Positions 51,103-60,642 are shown, counted from the stretch's first letter. The stretch: DNA of 64,000 bases from Rhodanobacteraceae bacterium (GCA_016713135.1 JADJPR010000020.1:248001-312000), one strand, 5' to 3'. Program-made: numbers and translations. The notes: generated by a model not told the origin, from the letters alone.

Positions 51103-53892
51103 TCAGCGCGGATCGGCCTGCCGCGGCGCTGCAGCGCCGGCTTGCATCAGCGCCTGGCGCCAGGGATCGTCCGGCGGCGTCAACCGGGCGATGCGGGCGA
51201 TCGCCTGTTCGCGCAGCGCGGCCCCGCGCTCATCCTGGCCCGGCTCCCCGGCGAGCGCCTCAGCCAGCAGCCATTGCGCGCGTGCCGGCCACACGACCCA
51301 GGGTTCGGGCGCGGCTGCATCGACGTCCAGCGCGCGCTCGAGGCTGGCACGTGCCTGCGCCCGGTCGCCCAGCGTCAGATGCAGGTCCCCCAGCAGGCAT
51401 TGCACCCGCCCTTCATGCGCAGTCGGCGGCGCTTCGGGCGGCCGCGGGGGGAGCGCATCCAGCGCTTGCAGCGCCGTCGCCAGCGCCTCGCGGTGAGCGC
51501 CCTGGCGCTGCTGCAGCTCGGCCGACAGCAGCAGCATCCGCCAGTAGGCCGGCGGCGCATTGCGGGCGTCCTCGATCAGGGCCGGAAGCTCCGCCGCGAC
51601 CTCAGCCAGATGGCCCAGGCCCAGCTCCACCTGCAGGGCGTAGAGCCGCGGGGCCAGCGCCATCGGCGCGTCCTTGTTCAGCTTGAGGCCCGGTGCGAGC
51701 GCCAGGGCTTCCTTGGTGAATGGCGCCGCGCGGCGGAAATCGCGCCGGTCGATCAGGTAACGCACATAGTTGACCAGGGTGGCGACCGTGACCTCGCTGC
51801 GGTAGCGCCGCTGCTGCTCGATCAGCGCGAGGAACTCGCCATCGACCTGATCGACCTCGCCGGTCGCGAGCCGCGCCTCGATCAGGTTCATCCGCGTGAG
51901 CAAGGTATCCGGGTGATCCGCCCCCAGTTCGGCGACGGTGATGTCGAGCGCCTCCTGGATGCGCTCGACCTTGTGGCGGCTGGACGCTGCCTTGTACACC
52001 GAGGTGCGCAGCACCGAGGCCAGCGCCAGGCGTTCGCCAGATGCGCGGTAGTGGGCTATCAACTGCTCGTGCAGCGGGTCGGATTCGTCGAAGCGACCGG
52101 CGCGGCGCAGGTAGCGCGCAACCATCGCCTGCGTCTCCCACTTCCAGCTCTCGCGGAAGCCGCCGGCCTGGCGCGCAAACTCGCGCAGCGCGGCGATCGA
52201 ATCGGCGGAGTAGTCGGTGGTGTCCAGCAGCGCGCGCTGGCGGCGATACCACAGCAGCGTGCCGGCTTCGGGCTCGGGCCGGAAGGCCGCGACCTTGGGC
52301 CGCAGCTCGGCGCTGTCGCCGGTCTTGGCCGCATTGTCGTAGGCACTGATGAGGTTCAGCAGCGCCCGGAGCCTGACCTCCGGAGCCACCGTCGGATCGC
52401 GCTCCGCCTGTCCCCACAGGTCCTTGAGCTGGGCGAGACCCTGTTCCGAATCCACCGCGAAGTGCACCGCCAGGGCCAGATCGCTCTGCACGTTGAGGCG
52501 CAGATCGGGTTCGCCCTGCAACTCGGTCTGTGCGCGCTGCGAGGCCAGCCGCAGCAGGTTCTCCACGGTGACGCCGGCGCGCGAGCTGCGGTAGGGGCTG
52601 GCATCGGCGAACATCCCGGTCAGCACCTGGCTCAGGGCATCGGTGGCGCGCAATTGCGCCAGCGCGCGCTCGGCCTCCTGGTTCGCTGCGCGGGCGTAGC
52701 GATAGCTGAACCACACGCCGGCGGCGACGCTCAGCGCCAGCAGGATCAGGCTGCTGGCGAGCATCGGGTTGCGCCGCAGCCACTTGCCCAGGCGGTAGCT
52801 GCCACTGTCGCGGCGCGCGCTGATCGGGCGGCTCTCAAGATACGCGCGCAAGTCGTCGGCGAAGGCCTGGACGCTGGCATAGCGCCGCTGCGGATCGCGG
52901 CTCAGCGCCTTCAGGCAGATCGTGTCCAGGTCTCCACGAAGCTGGGTGGCGGCGATCCCCTCGCCGGTGCCGCGACTGAGCTTGGCCAGCGCAATGCTCG
53001 GCGCCGTGGCATCGGTGTCGGTGATCGCCTGCAGCAGGCTGAGCGGGTTCTCGCCGCGGGGTTTGTGCGGCCGGTCGCCCGTCAGCAGCTCGTATAGCAT
53101 CACGCCGAGGGCGTAGACATCGGTGGCAGTGGTGATCGCCTCGCCGCGGACCTGTTCCGGCGCCGCGTACGCGAAGGTCATCGGTGCGCGCCCGGCGGTC
53201 TGCGTGTGGTCCACCTCACCGAGCAGCTTGGCCACGCCGAAGTCCAGCAACCGCGGCCGCCCGTCGGCATCCACCAGCACGTTGGCCGGTTTCAGGTCGC
53301 GGTGCACGATCAGGTTCTGGTGCGCGAACTGGACCGCCGCGTGAACCCCGAGCAGCAATTCGATGCGCTGGCGCAGCCCCAGGCCATGGGCACGCACGTA
53401 TTCGTCGAGCGGCAGGCCGACCACTCGCTCAATCGCCATCCAGGACTGTCCGCCGGCGGTGCTGCCGCCGTCGAGCACGCGGGCGATGCCGGGGTGTTCC
53501 AACCGGGCCAGCAGTTCGCGCTCGCGCTCGAAACGCTGGCGCTGCTCGACCGAGTACACATCGCGCACCACCTTGATGGCGACGTCCTTGCGGAAGCTGC
53601 CGTCGTCGCGCACGCCATGGTAGACCGCGCCCATACCGCCGCTGCCGAGCAGGCCGACGACCCGGTACGGGCCGATGCGCTCGGGCAATTCCGGCGTCTC
53701 GGCGCGTTGCGCCAATCCGATCGCACCGCGATCCAGCACCGCTGCACGCGCGGCGAGGCCGAGCAACGCGCGCGCCTCGGCGGCGAGTGCCGGGTCGGGC
53801 CAGCCGGCAAGCAGGGTCTCGCGCTCCTGCGCGCTCTCAAGTTCCAGCGCCTGTTCGACCAGTGCCCGCAGTTCGCTATGGGAGGTGGGCAT
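51103..53892 (-). CDS. Membrane Ser/Thr protein kinase with TPR C-terminal region
   Basis: A 929-residue kinase. Kinase domain about 75-355: LLGSGGMGAVYHG, Lys107 in VAIKVV, catalytic loop VHRDLKPANVLV (HRD 197-199), DFG 217-219, APE in YAAPEQVRG. A transmembrane helix near 375-398 (MLASSLILLALSVAAGVWFS) is followed by about 530 residues of helical TPR-type repeats. It is encoded 65 bases after an ECF sigma factor on the same strand. Similar in design to the kinase at 24.7 kb, but sequence-distinct. Targets unknown. Confidence 0.93.
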   Translation of the reverse strand: MPTSHSELRALVEQALELESAQERETLLAGWPDPALAAEARALLGLAARAAVLDRGAIGLAQRAETPELPERIGPYRVVGLLGSGGMGAVYHGVRDDGSFRKDVAIKVVRDVYSVEQRQRFERERELLARLEHPGIARVLDGGSTAGGQSWMAIERVVGLPLDEYVRAHGLGLRQRIELLLGVHAAVQFAHQNLIVHRDLKPANVLVDADGRPRLLDFGVAKLLGEVDHTQTAGRAPMTFAYAAPEQVRGEAITTATDVYALGVMLYELLTGDRPHKPRGENPLSLLQAITDTDATAPSIALAKLSRGTGEGIAATQLRGDLDTICLKALSRDPQRRYASVQAFADDLRAYLESRPISARRDSGSYRLGKWLRRNPMLASSLILLALSVAAGVWFSYRYARAANQEAERALAQLRATDALSQVLTGMFADASPYRSSRAGVTVENLLRLASQRAQTELQGEPDLRLNVQSDLALAVHFAVDSEQGLAQLKDLWGQAERDPTVAPEVRLRALLNLISAYDNAAKTGDSAELRPKVAAFRPEPEAGTLLWYRRQRALLDTTDYSADSIAALREFARQAGGFRESWKWETQAMVARYLRRAGRFDESDPLHEQLIAHYRASGERLALASVLRTSVYKAASSRHKVERIQEALDITVAELGADHPDTLLTRMNLIEARLATGEVDQVDGEFLALIEQQRRYRSEVTVATLVNYVRYLIDRRDFRRAAPFTKEALALAPGLKLNKDAPMALAPRLYALQVELGLGHLAEVAAELPALIEDARNAPPAYWRMLLLSAELQQRQGAHREALATALQALDALPPRPPEAPPTAHEGRVQCLLGDLHLTLGDRAQARASLERALDVDAAAPEPWVVWPARAQWLLAEALAGEPGQDERGAALREQAIARIARLTPPDDPWRQALMQAGAAAPRQADPR

Positions 53893-53957
53893 CGGCGGTC
53901 ATCGAGGCAGACTGGGCACATCCGACAAACGCAAGCGCGCGGAGAATCCGGCAGCGA

Positions 53958-54518
53958 TCACGGCGGGCCCAGCTCCTTCATCAGGAACAGCCGCGCCACT
54001 TCCCACTGGCGGCGCACGCTGCGCTCGCCCATCTGGCGGATATCGGCGATTTCCTCGAAGGTGAAACCCGCGAAGAAATAGGCTTCGACGATCTCCGCCA
54101 GCTCGGCGTCGCGCGCCTGCAAGCGGGTCAGGGCGGCATCCAGCGCCAGCAGGTCCACCGGGTCGTTGCCGGTGTCGGCGATCCGGTCAGTGAGCTGGGT
54201 GCGCACCCAGGCGCCGCCGCGCTTGTCGGCCGAACGCGCGCGCACGTGGTCGACCAGGATCTGGCGCATCGCCCGCGCCGCCAGGCGGAAGAAATGCCGG
54301 CGGTCCGCGAACTGGCGTTCGGACTCCGGGATCAGGCGCAGGAAGGCGTCGTGCACCAGCGAGGTGGCGTCCAGCGTCAGCGGATTCCCGCGCAGCAAAC
54401 CGCCAGCCATGCGCTTGAGCTCCGCATACACCTGCCCCAGCGCGCGCTCCGCGGCCTCACGGTCGCCCGCGCGCGCGGCGTTCAGCTCCGAAGTGAGGTC
54501 GAAGGGATCGCTGGACAC
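53958..54518 (-). CDS. ECF-type RNA polymerase sigma factor (TIGR02999-like)
   Basis: A 186-residue sigma factor from GTG 54518. Region 2 spans RALGQVYAELKRMAGGLLRG ... SLVHDAFLRLIPESERQFAD and FFRLAARAMRQILVDHVRAR. Region 4 is VEAYFFAGFTFEEIADIRQMGERSVRRQWEVARLFL. The family typically pairs with kinases; here it precedes the TPR kinase. It is divergent from the sulfatase gene across a 193-base gap containing an AT-rich patch (about 54630-54665), likely holding promoters for both. Confidence 0.88.
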   Translation of the reverse strand: MSSDPFDLTSELNAARAGDREAAERALGQVYAELKRMAGGLLRGNPLTLDATSLVHDAFLRLIPESERQFADRRHFFRLAARAMRQILVDHVRARSADKRGGAWVRTQLTDRIADTGNDPVDLLALDAALTRLQARDAELAEIVEAYFFAGFTFEEIADIRQMGERSVRRQWEVARLFLMKELGPP

Positions 54519-54711
54519 ACGGGGCGCGTCATCGAACGAGTCCCGCGAATGATAAGGGTCGAGGGCAACTCTGTGTCGGCAAGAGCAAGCCGAAGAATCC
54601 GAACTGCCGCGGCGCGACGCGGTTGCTGCTTACAAATGCAAACAACTCACTCATTCATCAGTTACAGCTCGCCCGGATGCTGCGGACTCCAGGCACTGAT
54701 GGGAGGGGTCA

Positions 54712-56313
54712 ATGGGCAGCATCCAACGTGCGCTCGCAGTAGCGCTGATCATCCTGAGCATTTCGGATGCGACGGCGCAGGTCCCGGCCGACCGGATCTT
54801 CGCCGGTCGCTTCGAACAACCGCGCGGCATCGTGTTGTGGATTGCCGACGATCTTGGCGCGATCAGTACACCGGCGTACAGCGATGTCTATCCCGCCAGC
54901 AGCTACGCCGACCTGCGCGTGTTCGACAAGATCTGCGACAGCGGCGTGCGCTTCCAGAACGTCTGGTCCAGCCCGATGTGCACCCCCACGCGCGGGTCCA
55001 TCCTGACCGGGCGCTACGGATTCCGTACCAACCTGGGTGGGGCGCAGACCACCACCGCCAACCTGCAGCCCGACATTCGCCCGGCCGAGGCCCAGTGGAG
55101 CTTGCCCAATCTGATCGCGCTGTACGGCAATCCGCAGACGCAACTGGCGAGCTATGGCAAGTGGCACCTGGGCGTCGGGCCGGCAATCGACGGCAATTGC
55201 GCCCCATACACCTTCGGCTGGGACCGCTACGGCGGCAAGATCGAAGGCGCGCAACTCGATTCCTACCAGAACTGGGAGTACCACTCGGCGCTGCCGCCGA
55301 CCCAGGGCGGAAGCCCCTGCAGCGAAGGGGTCGAGACCGTCACTCGATACGCCACCGCGCGCAATGTGGACGACGCCATCGCCTTCGTGCAATCGATCGG
55401 GGATGCGCCATTCGTACTCTGGCTGGCATTCAACGCACCCCATTCGCCATGGCAGATCCCACCACCGTTGCCTGGTGGACTGACACCGATGTGGTCGGTG
55501 CCGACGGGCAATCCTCGTCCGGATTACCTGACCTGGTACAACGAGGTCCCGGAGTGCACCGACACCGCCTGCAGCACCGACATCAGCAGCAATACACCCT
55601 GGTTCGAGGCGATGGCGTCGAACATGGACTTCGAGTTCGACCGGCTGATGCAGGCGCTCGGTGCGCCGAGCGGCAGCATTCCATCGGACGTGCTGGTGAT
55701 TGCGATCGGCGACAACGGCACCGACAACCGGGCGATGCCGACGGCGGTCGGCGGGGTGCCGCTGAATCAAGGCATGCCGGCCAAGCAGACAGTTTACGAG
55801 CAAGGCGTGCGCGTCCCTCTGTGCGCTGCCGGCGGCGGAGTGAACTACTCGGGCAACGTCACCGATCCGGTCAATCTGGTCGATCTCTACGCCACCATCC
55901 TGGAGGCCGCGGGCGTGCCCGAAAACGTCTGGCGCGCCCACGTGCAGCAGGTCGCGCCGGGCACCCGGCACGACTCGCAGTCGCTGTGGCCCTATCTCAA
56001 CGGCGTGCGCGCACCGCAGCCACGCGAGGTCATTTACACCGAGATCTTCAACTTCGCGCTGGCCACCCAGAGTGCGGCGATGAGCGATGGGCGCTACAAG
56101 TACCTGCGCTTCGTCGAGGACACGGTGCCACCCAACCTGCCGAAGTGCTTCGACCTGCAAGATCCGGCGAACTCGCCGTCCGAGACCGTGGACCTGCTGG
56201 CCGACGGCAACCCCAACAACGACGGCACCTGCGCCAGCCTGCGGCTGCGCATGACCAATCTCGTGTGCTCGGAAAGCTATCCTGGTTTCCCGTGGACCAG
56301 TTGGTGCGATTGA
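54712..56313 (+). CDS. Secreted sulfatase-family hydrolase
   Basis: A 533-residue protein with signal peptide (MGSIQRALAVALIILSISDA). The sulfatase signature CTPTRGSILTGRYGFR carries the C-x-P-x-R motif in which Cys is converted to formylglycine. Metal ligands are in IVLWIADDLGA near the N-terminus and AIGDNGTDNRA later, and the substrate His is in YGKWHLG. It hydrolyses sulfate esters in the periplasm or outside. No formylglycine-generating enzyme gene is in the window. After the signal peptide DRIFAGRFE echoes the GFE tails of its neighbours. GGGAGGGG precedes the ATG. A pentaheme cytochrome gene follows after four bases. Confidence 0.88.
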   Translation: MGSIQRALAVALIILSISDATAQVPADRIFAGRFEQPRGIVLWIADDLGAISTPAYSDVYPASSYADLRVFDKICDSGVRFQNVWSSPMCTPTRGSILTGRYGFRTNLGGAQTTTANLQPDIRPAEAQWSLPNLIALYGNPQTQLASYGKWHLGVGPAIDGNCAPYTFGWDRYGGKIEGAQLDSYQNWEYHSALPPTQGGSPCSEGVETVTRYATARNVDDAIAFVQSIGDAPFVLWLAFNAPHSPWQIPPPLPGGLTPMWSVPTGNPRPDYLTWYNEVPECTDTACSTDISSNTPWFEAMASNMDFEFDRLMQALGAPSGSIPSDVLVIAIGDNGTDNRAMPTAVGGVPLNQGMPAKQTVYEQGVRVPLCAAGGGVNYSGNVTDPVNLVDLYATILEAAGVPENVWRAHVQQVAPGTRHDSQSLWPYLNGVRAPQPREVIYTEIFNFALATQSAAMSDGRYKYLRFVEDTVPPNLPKCFDLQDPANSPSETVDLLADGNPNNDGTCASLRLRMTNLVCSESYPGFPWTSWCD

Positions 56314-56317
56314 GCGC

Positions 56318-58018
56318 ATGTACGCACGCCCAACCGTAGTCGATTCGATGCGCCTGGTGGCCGGCAGCCTGCTGGTGAGCCTCACGCTGGCAGCCCGGGC
56401 CGACGTCACCGGCACCGTCCGCAACGCCGAAGGCACTCCGGTGCCGGGGGCGGTGGTCTCGTTGCCCGAGCGTCCCGAAATCGCGCGCACCAGCACGGAT
56501 GCCCAGGGCGGTTTCCGCCTGGCCAGCCCGCCGCCCGGATCGCATCGGATCACCGCGGCCTTGCCCTTCGACCTGGACGACGCTCGCCGCTACCGGATCG
56601 CTGTCGCAAGCGTGAACGTCGGGCCCGGCGGCAACGGCCAGATCGATCTGTCGCTGGCGGACGTGCCCGCCAGCGACAACCAGACCTACCTGCCGATCAA
56701 GGCCGAGCCGCCCGGCGGCTGCGGCGACTGCCACGGCGAGAAACTCACGCAGTGGCGCGCATCCATGCACGCGATGGCCGCATTGGATCCCTGGGTGCTC
56801 GATCTCTACGACGGCAGCGGCACCCCGGGGACCGGGGGCAATGGCTACGTCTACACCGCCACCCACGATCCCGGCAGCACCGGCACTTGTGCGGTCTGCC
56901 ACGCGCCCACCGCCAACCCACGCGATCCCGCGGTGGTGTCGCTGTCAGCAGTGACCTCCGCCAGTGCGCTCGAAGGCGTCACGTGCACCGCTTGCCACCA
57001 GTTGGCGGCCGTGGACGGCGAGGTGGACGCTTTGCACCTGCTGGGCGGCGCGCGTGTCTTCTTCCCTGGCGTCGACGGGAGCAGCAGCACGCACGACTAT
57101 GTCTGGGGTCCGCTGCCGGACAGCGCCGCCCCGTTCATGGAAACGATGTATGCGCCGTGGATCTCGGACTCCCGCTTCTGCGCCAGTTGCCACGAGTACA
57201 AGAATCCGTCCACCGGCGCCCCCGGACAGCGCACCTACAGCGAGTGGCTGGCCTCTGCCTACGCCCAGCCGGGGCCTGGATTCCGTAGTTGCCAGGACTG
57301 CCACATGCCGCAGGCCGCCGTTGCGGGCACCATCGCCGATGCCAATCGCGTGGGCGCCTTGCAACGTCCTGGCGAGCAGATCCACCAGCACGGGTTCGCG
57401 GCCGATGCCAGCGGCAACCTGGCGCAGGCATTGGGCCTGACCGTCCAGGTGAGCGCCGGGGCCGGGTTGGCGCGCGTCGACGTTTCCCTGAGCAACCAGG
57501 GGCTCGGGCATGCGTTCCCGACCGGCATCGGCCTGCGCAACGCGCTGGTGGTGGTGCGTGTGCGCCGCAACGGAGTGTCGCTGGCGCGCAGCGCGGGACC
57601 GGTGCTGCCGTGGTGGGCGGACGACGATGTGCCGGGCACCCAGGCCGGCGATCTCGCCGGCCAGCCAGGCCTGGGTCTGGCCAAGGTGCTCGCCGGGCGC
57701 ATCAACGGCCAGGGTGCGGTGGTGCGTCCGGTGCTGTTCGTGGATGCCGAGACGGTGGACGAGGACAGCACCCTGGCGCCCGGCGCAAGCCGCGCCGGAC
57801 GTTTCGATTTCCTGCTCGGCACCGCCACGGCAGGCGACACCCTCGAGGTCGAAGTCGAGATCCTGTATCGACGGGCCTGGCGCTCGGTCGCCGTCGCCAA
57901 AGGCTGGACCAAGCGGATCGATGGCAAGCCCTGGGAAGAACGGGTGCGCCTGCACACCAGCCAACTGGTGCTCGACACGACCGCTGTCGACGGGATTCAC
58001 GCCAATGGATTCGAATGA
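56318..58018 (+). CDS. Secreted pentaheme c-type cytochrome with carboxypeptidase-regulatory-like domain and NGFE tail
   Basis: A 566-residue exported protein. A signal peptide near residues 11-27 is followed by a CarboxypepD-reg-like domain (VTGTVRNAEGTPVPGAVVSL). Five heme-binding CxxCH sites come next: CGDCH, CAVCH, CTACH, CASCH, CQDCH, spaced like cytochrome c554-type proteins. A C-terminal beta domain follows and the last residues are GIHANGFE. Electron-transfer or metal/redox function is inferred. Translation of the next gene begins inside the NGFE codons (14-base overlap). The start may be 56318 or the ATG at 56348. Confidence 0.85.
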   Translation: MYARPTVVDSMRLVAGSLLVSLTLAARADVTGTVRNAEGTPVPGAVVSLPERPEIARTSTDAQGGFRLASPPPGSHRITAALPFDLDDARRYRIAVASVNVGPGGNGQIDLSLADVPASDNQTYLPIKAEPPGGCGDCHGEKLTQWRASMHAMAALDPWVLDLYDGSGTPGTGGNGYVYTATHDPGSTGTCAVCHAPTANPRDPAVVSLSAVTSASALEGVTCTACHQLAAVDGEVDALHLLGGARVFFPGVDGSSSTHDYVWGPLPDSAAPFMETMYAPWISDSRFCASCHEYKNPSTGAPGQRTYSEWLASAYAQPGPGFRSCQDCHMPQAAVAGTIADANRVGALQRPGEQIHQHGFAADASGNLAQALGLTVQVSAGAGLARVDVSLSNQGLGHAFPTGIGLRNALVVVRVRRNGVSLARSAGPVLPWWADDDVPGTQAGDLAGQPGLGLAKVLAGRINGQGAVVRPVLFVDAETVDEDSTLAPGASRAGRFDFLLGTATAGDTLEVEVEILYRRAWRSVAVAKGWTKRIDGKPWEERVRLHTSQLVLDTTAVDGIHANGFE

Positions 58019-58790
58019 CTGGCCGCAGCTGCCCGATGCGCCGGCCGATATCGACAGCCCCCAACTGCGCATCGCATCCAGCCCGGTCGCGCTGCAGCCC
58101 ATCCGGCATGTACGTTCGGTGCTGGAAGGCAACGACCTGGCGCAGTCTCCAATGTGGTTCGAAGCGCTGTTGCGGCCATCGGATCTCGGTGAACATCCAG
58201 ACGTCGCCAGCTACATCCAGCAGCACCTGGCTGACCGGGACGAAATGTTGATCGATGCAGCAGCAGTGGAGGCCTGCGAAGACATCGCCTTGGGTCTGGA
58301 CAAGTGTTGTCGCCTCGGCATCAACGTGTTTGCCACGTCGCTGGAGTGCCGGGCCTTCTACAAGCAATTCCTCCTGCCACGACTGCAACGGATGGCCGAT
58401 CACGTCGAGATCTGCCTGGAGCTGTCCAAGCTGACCGAAGTAGGCGATTGGTTGGCGCTGGAACGCAGCCTCACCCAGCTGCGCGGCGCCGGTATCCGGA
58501 TAGCGCTGGATGATCCGGGCGCGGACTGCTGCCATTTGCACCTGCTCGGCAAGGGCCTGATCGATGTGGTCAAACTCGATGCCCGGCGCGCGCTCGACAT
58601 CGATCGCTGCGAGCGCTCGCGGACGCGAGTGCGCCATTTGCTGGCCGATTGCAAGGAAACCGGCAGCACTCTGGTGCTGGTCGGTGTGGAACGCTTGCAC
58701 ACCCTGAGCGTGGCCGATGCACTCGGTGTCCCCTGGGCCCAGGGCCATGCACTCGGATGTCCGCGTCGGTACGTCGTACCGCCGCGCTGA
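58005..58790 (+). CDS. Degenerate EAL-domain (c-di-GMP-related) protein
   Basis: A 261-residue EAL-fold protein. Landmarks are FEALLRP, GINVFATSLECRAFY, EICLELSKLTEVGDW, IALDDPGADCCHLHLL, IDVVKLDARR, VLVGVERLHTL and QGHALG. Compared with active phosphodiesterases, the DDFGTG loop is DDPGAD and the first Glu of AEGVE is Val, so catalysis is doubtful. It could be a c-di-GMP receptor or an inactive relative. No GGDEF or sensor domain is attached. The ATG lies within the last codons of the cytochrome gene, implying coupled translation. Confidence 0.75.
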   Translation: MDSNDWPQLPDAPADIDSPQLRIASSPVALQPIRHVRSVLEGNDLAQSPMWFEALLRPSDLGEHPDVASYIQQHLADRDEMLIDAAAVEACEDIALGLDKCCRLGINVFATSLECRAFYKQFLLPRLQRMADHVEICLELSKLTEVGDWLALERSLTQLRGAGIRIALDDPGADCCHLHLLGKGLIDVVKLDARRALDIDRCERSRTRVRHLLADCKETGSTLVLVGVERLHTLSVADALGVPWAQGHALGCPRRYVVPPR

Positions 58791-58948
58791 CGGGTTGTCG
58801 ATCAGGCAAATACGTCGATCCCTTGGAGAAACGCATCAGGACCAGGCCCCGGTTGCGATACCACCGGCAGGCGCCTGGCGCCTGTGTCCGGATCGGCTGC
58901 GGTTGCACGTTCCACAGTGAACTCCCGCCGCAACGGATGGAACCATCG

Positions 58949-59278
58949 ATGTCCAGACCCATGCTGTACGCCATCACCCTGGCGCTGGCGAGCGCAGCGC
59001 CACTGTGGCCGGCCGCGGCCCACGCCCAACGCTACGCGGCCGCCGCGAGTCTCAGCCCGAACCCGGTTGCCAAGAGTGACCGATTCCGCGTGCAGGCGCA
59101 GTTGCAGCCGGCAGGCATGCCGCTCCCCAACGACGCCAAACAGGCCGATCCGGTGCGGACGTCGGAAGTGGCCAGCGCACCCGCGGGCCATCGCTTTCGC
59201 CTGGTCGCCGCAATGCAGGACAAGGCAACCCAGGCCGTGTGCGGCCTGGACACCCTGTTCCAGAACGGCTTCGAGTAA
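58949..59278 (+). CDS. Small secreted protein with NGFE C-terminus
   Basis: A 109-residue protein: signal peptide MSRPMLYAITLALASAAPLW ... AHAQ, then a low-complexity mature part (AAAASLSPNPVAKSDRFRVQ, DPVRTSEVASAPAGHRFRLV) ending AVCGLDTLFQNGFE. No known domain. A start four codons upstream (58937) is possible. It precedes the S74 protein gene by 54 bases, echoing the NGFE protein/S74 fibre pair at 48-51 kb, though in the opposite order of features. Confidence 0.7.
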   Translation: MSRPMLYAITLALASAAPLWPAAAHAQRYAAAASLSPNPVAKSDRFRVQAQLQPAGMPLPNDAKQADPVRTSEVASAPAGHRFRLVAAMQDKATQAVCGLDTLFQNGFE

Positions 59279-59332
59279 GCGCGTGGCTTCTGCGACACCC
59301 CTGACCCATTCATGAATACATCGGAGACCCCC

Positions 59333-60568
59333 ATGAAAAACACGCTGCTGTTCGTCGCCCTGCTCGCCGCCGCAACCATGAGCCACGCTGCGAGCTACAC
59401 CTACCGCGGTTCTCTGCAAGACGGCGGCAAGCCCGCCGATGGCCAGTACGACGTGCAATTGAGCGTCACCGACGCCAATCAGCGTGCATTGGCTGCCCCG
59501 GTCACCCTGTATGGCGTGAAGGTCAGCAAAGGCCAGTTCTCGGCCGAGGTCGAGTTCGGCGTCGACCTGGCGCAGTACGCCCAGGTGCAGTTGCACGCCG
59601 CGGTACGCCAGGGCAATGGCGCATTCGAGGCGCTCGACCGGCCGACCGAGGTCGACCTCAAGAACACGCAGGGCGCCATGTGCTGGGAAGTCGGCGGCAA
59701 CACCGGCATCCCGAGCGGGGCCGCAGCCGGCACCAATGCCGTCACCGACTCTCCGATCATGGCGCTGCGCTCCCGCGGCGATGACATCCTGTACGTGCGC
59801 GGCACCTCAGGCGGCATCGAGCAGAACGGTTCGACCGCGAACGGTACCGGTGCCGCGGCCTGGATCGGCTCCACCGCGAACGGCCCCGGCAGCTTCACGG
59901 TGGGCACTGGCCTGACCACCGCAAACGCCAACAATTCGGTGGTGTTTGCCGATGGCACTGCCGGCACCTTCCAGTCAGCGTCGCCGAACCAGTTCATGGT
60001 CCGTGCCGATGGTGGCGTCATGTTCAATACCGGCACTTTTGCGGCCAACGACGACCTGGTGATTGCGACGCGCCCGAGCAGCGGCGATGCGGATGTGGAC
60101 CTCGTTCTGCGCACACGCAGCGGCAAGATTGGCCGCTTCTACGTCAAGGACAGCGACAATGCTTTCACCCTGTCCGTCCAGCCCACCGGCGCGAACTTCC
60201 TGGAAACCACAGCCAACGGCGCCAAACTTACTGCTGGCGGAAGCTGGACCAATGGTTCCTCGCGCTTGTTCAAGCAGGGTTTTGCGGCCATCGATCCGAG
60301 CGAAGTGCTGAGCAAGGTGGTCTCTCTCCCGATCACGCGCTGGACCTACCGCAACTCCACTTCGGAAGGCGAGCACATCGGCCCGATGGCCGAGGACTTC
60401 CATGCCGCGTTCAGGACTGGCGAGGACGAGCAGCACATCGCCACGGTGGATGCCGACGGCGTTGCGCTCGCCGCGATTCAGGGCCTGAACGCAAAGCTCG
60501 AAGCCGAGAACGCTGAACTGAAGGCACGCCTCGCCGCGATCGAAGCCCAACTGGGTTTGGCACGGTGA
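59333..60568 (+). CDS. Secreted S74 (endosialidase chaperone)-type protein
   Basis: A 411-residue paralogue of the 868-residue fibre. A signal peptide leads into SYTYRGSLQDGGKPADGQYD, matching the fibre's N-domain. The head/middle contains NSVVFADGTAGTFQSASPNQ and FMVRADGGVMFNTGTFAAND, nearly repeating fibre text. The S74-type end is SSRLFKQGFAAIDPSEVLSK ... HIGPMAEDFHAAF ... ATVDADGVALAAIQGLNAKL plus a coiled coil. The long stalk and YadA-like head are missing, so it is a short form. ATG 59333 is preceded by CGGAG. Two tandem hairpins follow the stop. Confidence 0.82.
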   Translation: MKNTLLFVALLAAATMSHAASYTYRGSLQDGGKPADGQYDVQLSVTDANQRALAAPVTLYGVKVSKGQFSAEVEFGVDLAQYAQVQLHAAVRQGNGAFEALDRPTEVDLKNTQGAMCWEVGGNTGIPSGAAAGTNAVTDSPIMALRSRGDDILYVRGTSGGIEQNGSTANGTGAAAWIGSTANGPGSFTVGTGLTTANANNSVVFADGTAGTFQSASPNQFMVRADGGVMFNTGTFAANDDLVIATRPSSGDADVDLVLRTRSGKIGRFYVKDSDNAFTLSVQPTGANFLETTANGAKLTAGGSWTNGSSRLFKQGFAAIDPSEVLSKVVSLPITRWTYRNSTSEGEHIGPMAEDFHAAFRTGEDEQHIATVDADGVALAAIQGLNAKLEAENAELKARLAAIEAQLGLAR

Positions 60569-60581
60569 CGGCGGCACCCCA

Positions 60582-60605
60582 CGATCGCCCGAGTGCGGGC
60601 GATCG
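60582..60605. terminator. Perfect hairpin between convergent genes (first)
   Basis: CGATCGCCCG, loop AGTG, CGGGCGATCG: perfect 10-base stem 14 bases after the S74 gene stop; probably a terminator for that gene. Confidence 0.65.
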
Positions 60606-60618
60606 CGGCGCAGCAGAT

Positions 60619-60642
60619 CCGGTGCCCCGATCGGGGCACCGG
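60619..60642. terminator. Perfect 24-base palindrome between convergent genes (second)
   Basis: CCGGTGCCCC, GATC, GGGGCACCGG: perfect palindrome seven bases beyond the minus-strand gene's stop. With the preceding hairpin it likely forms a bidirectional terminator block. Confidence 0.65.
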
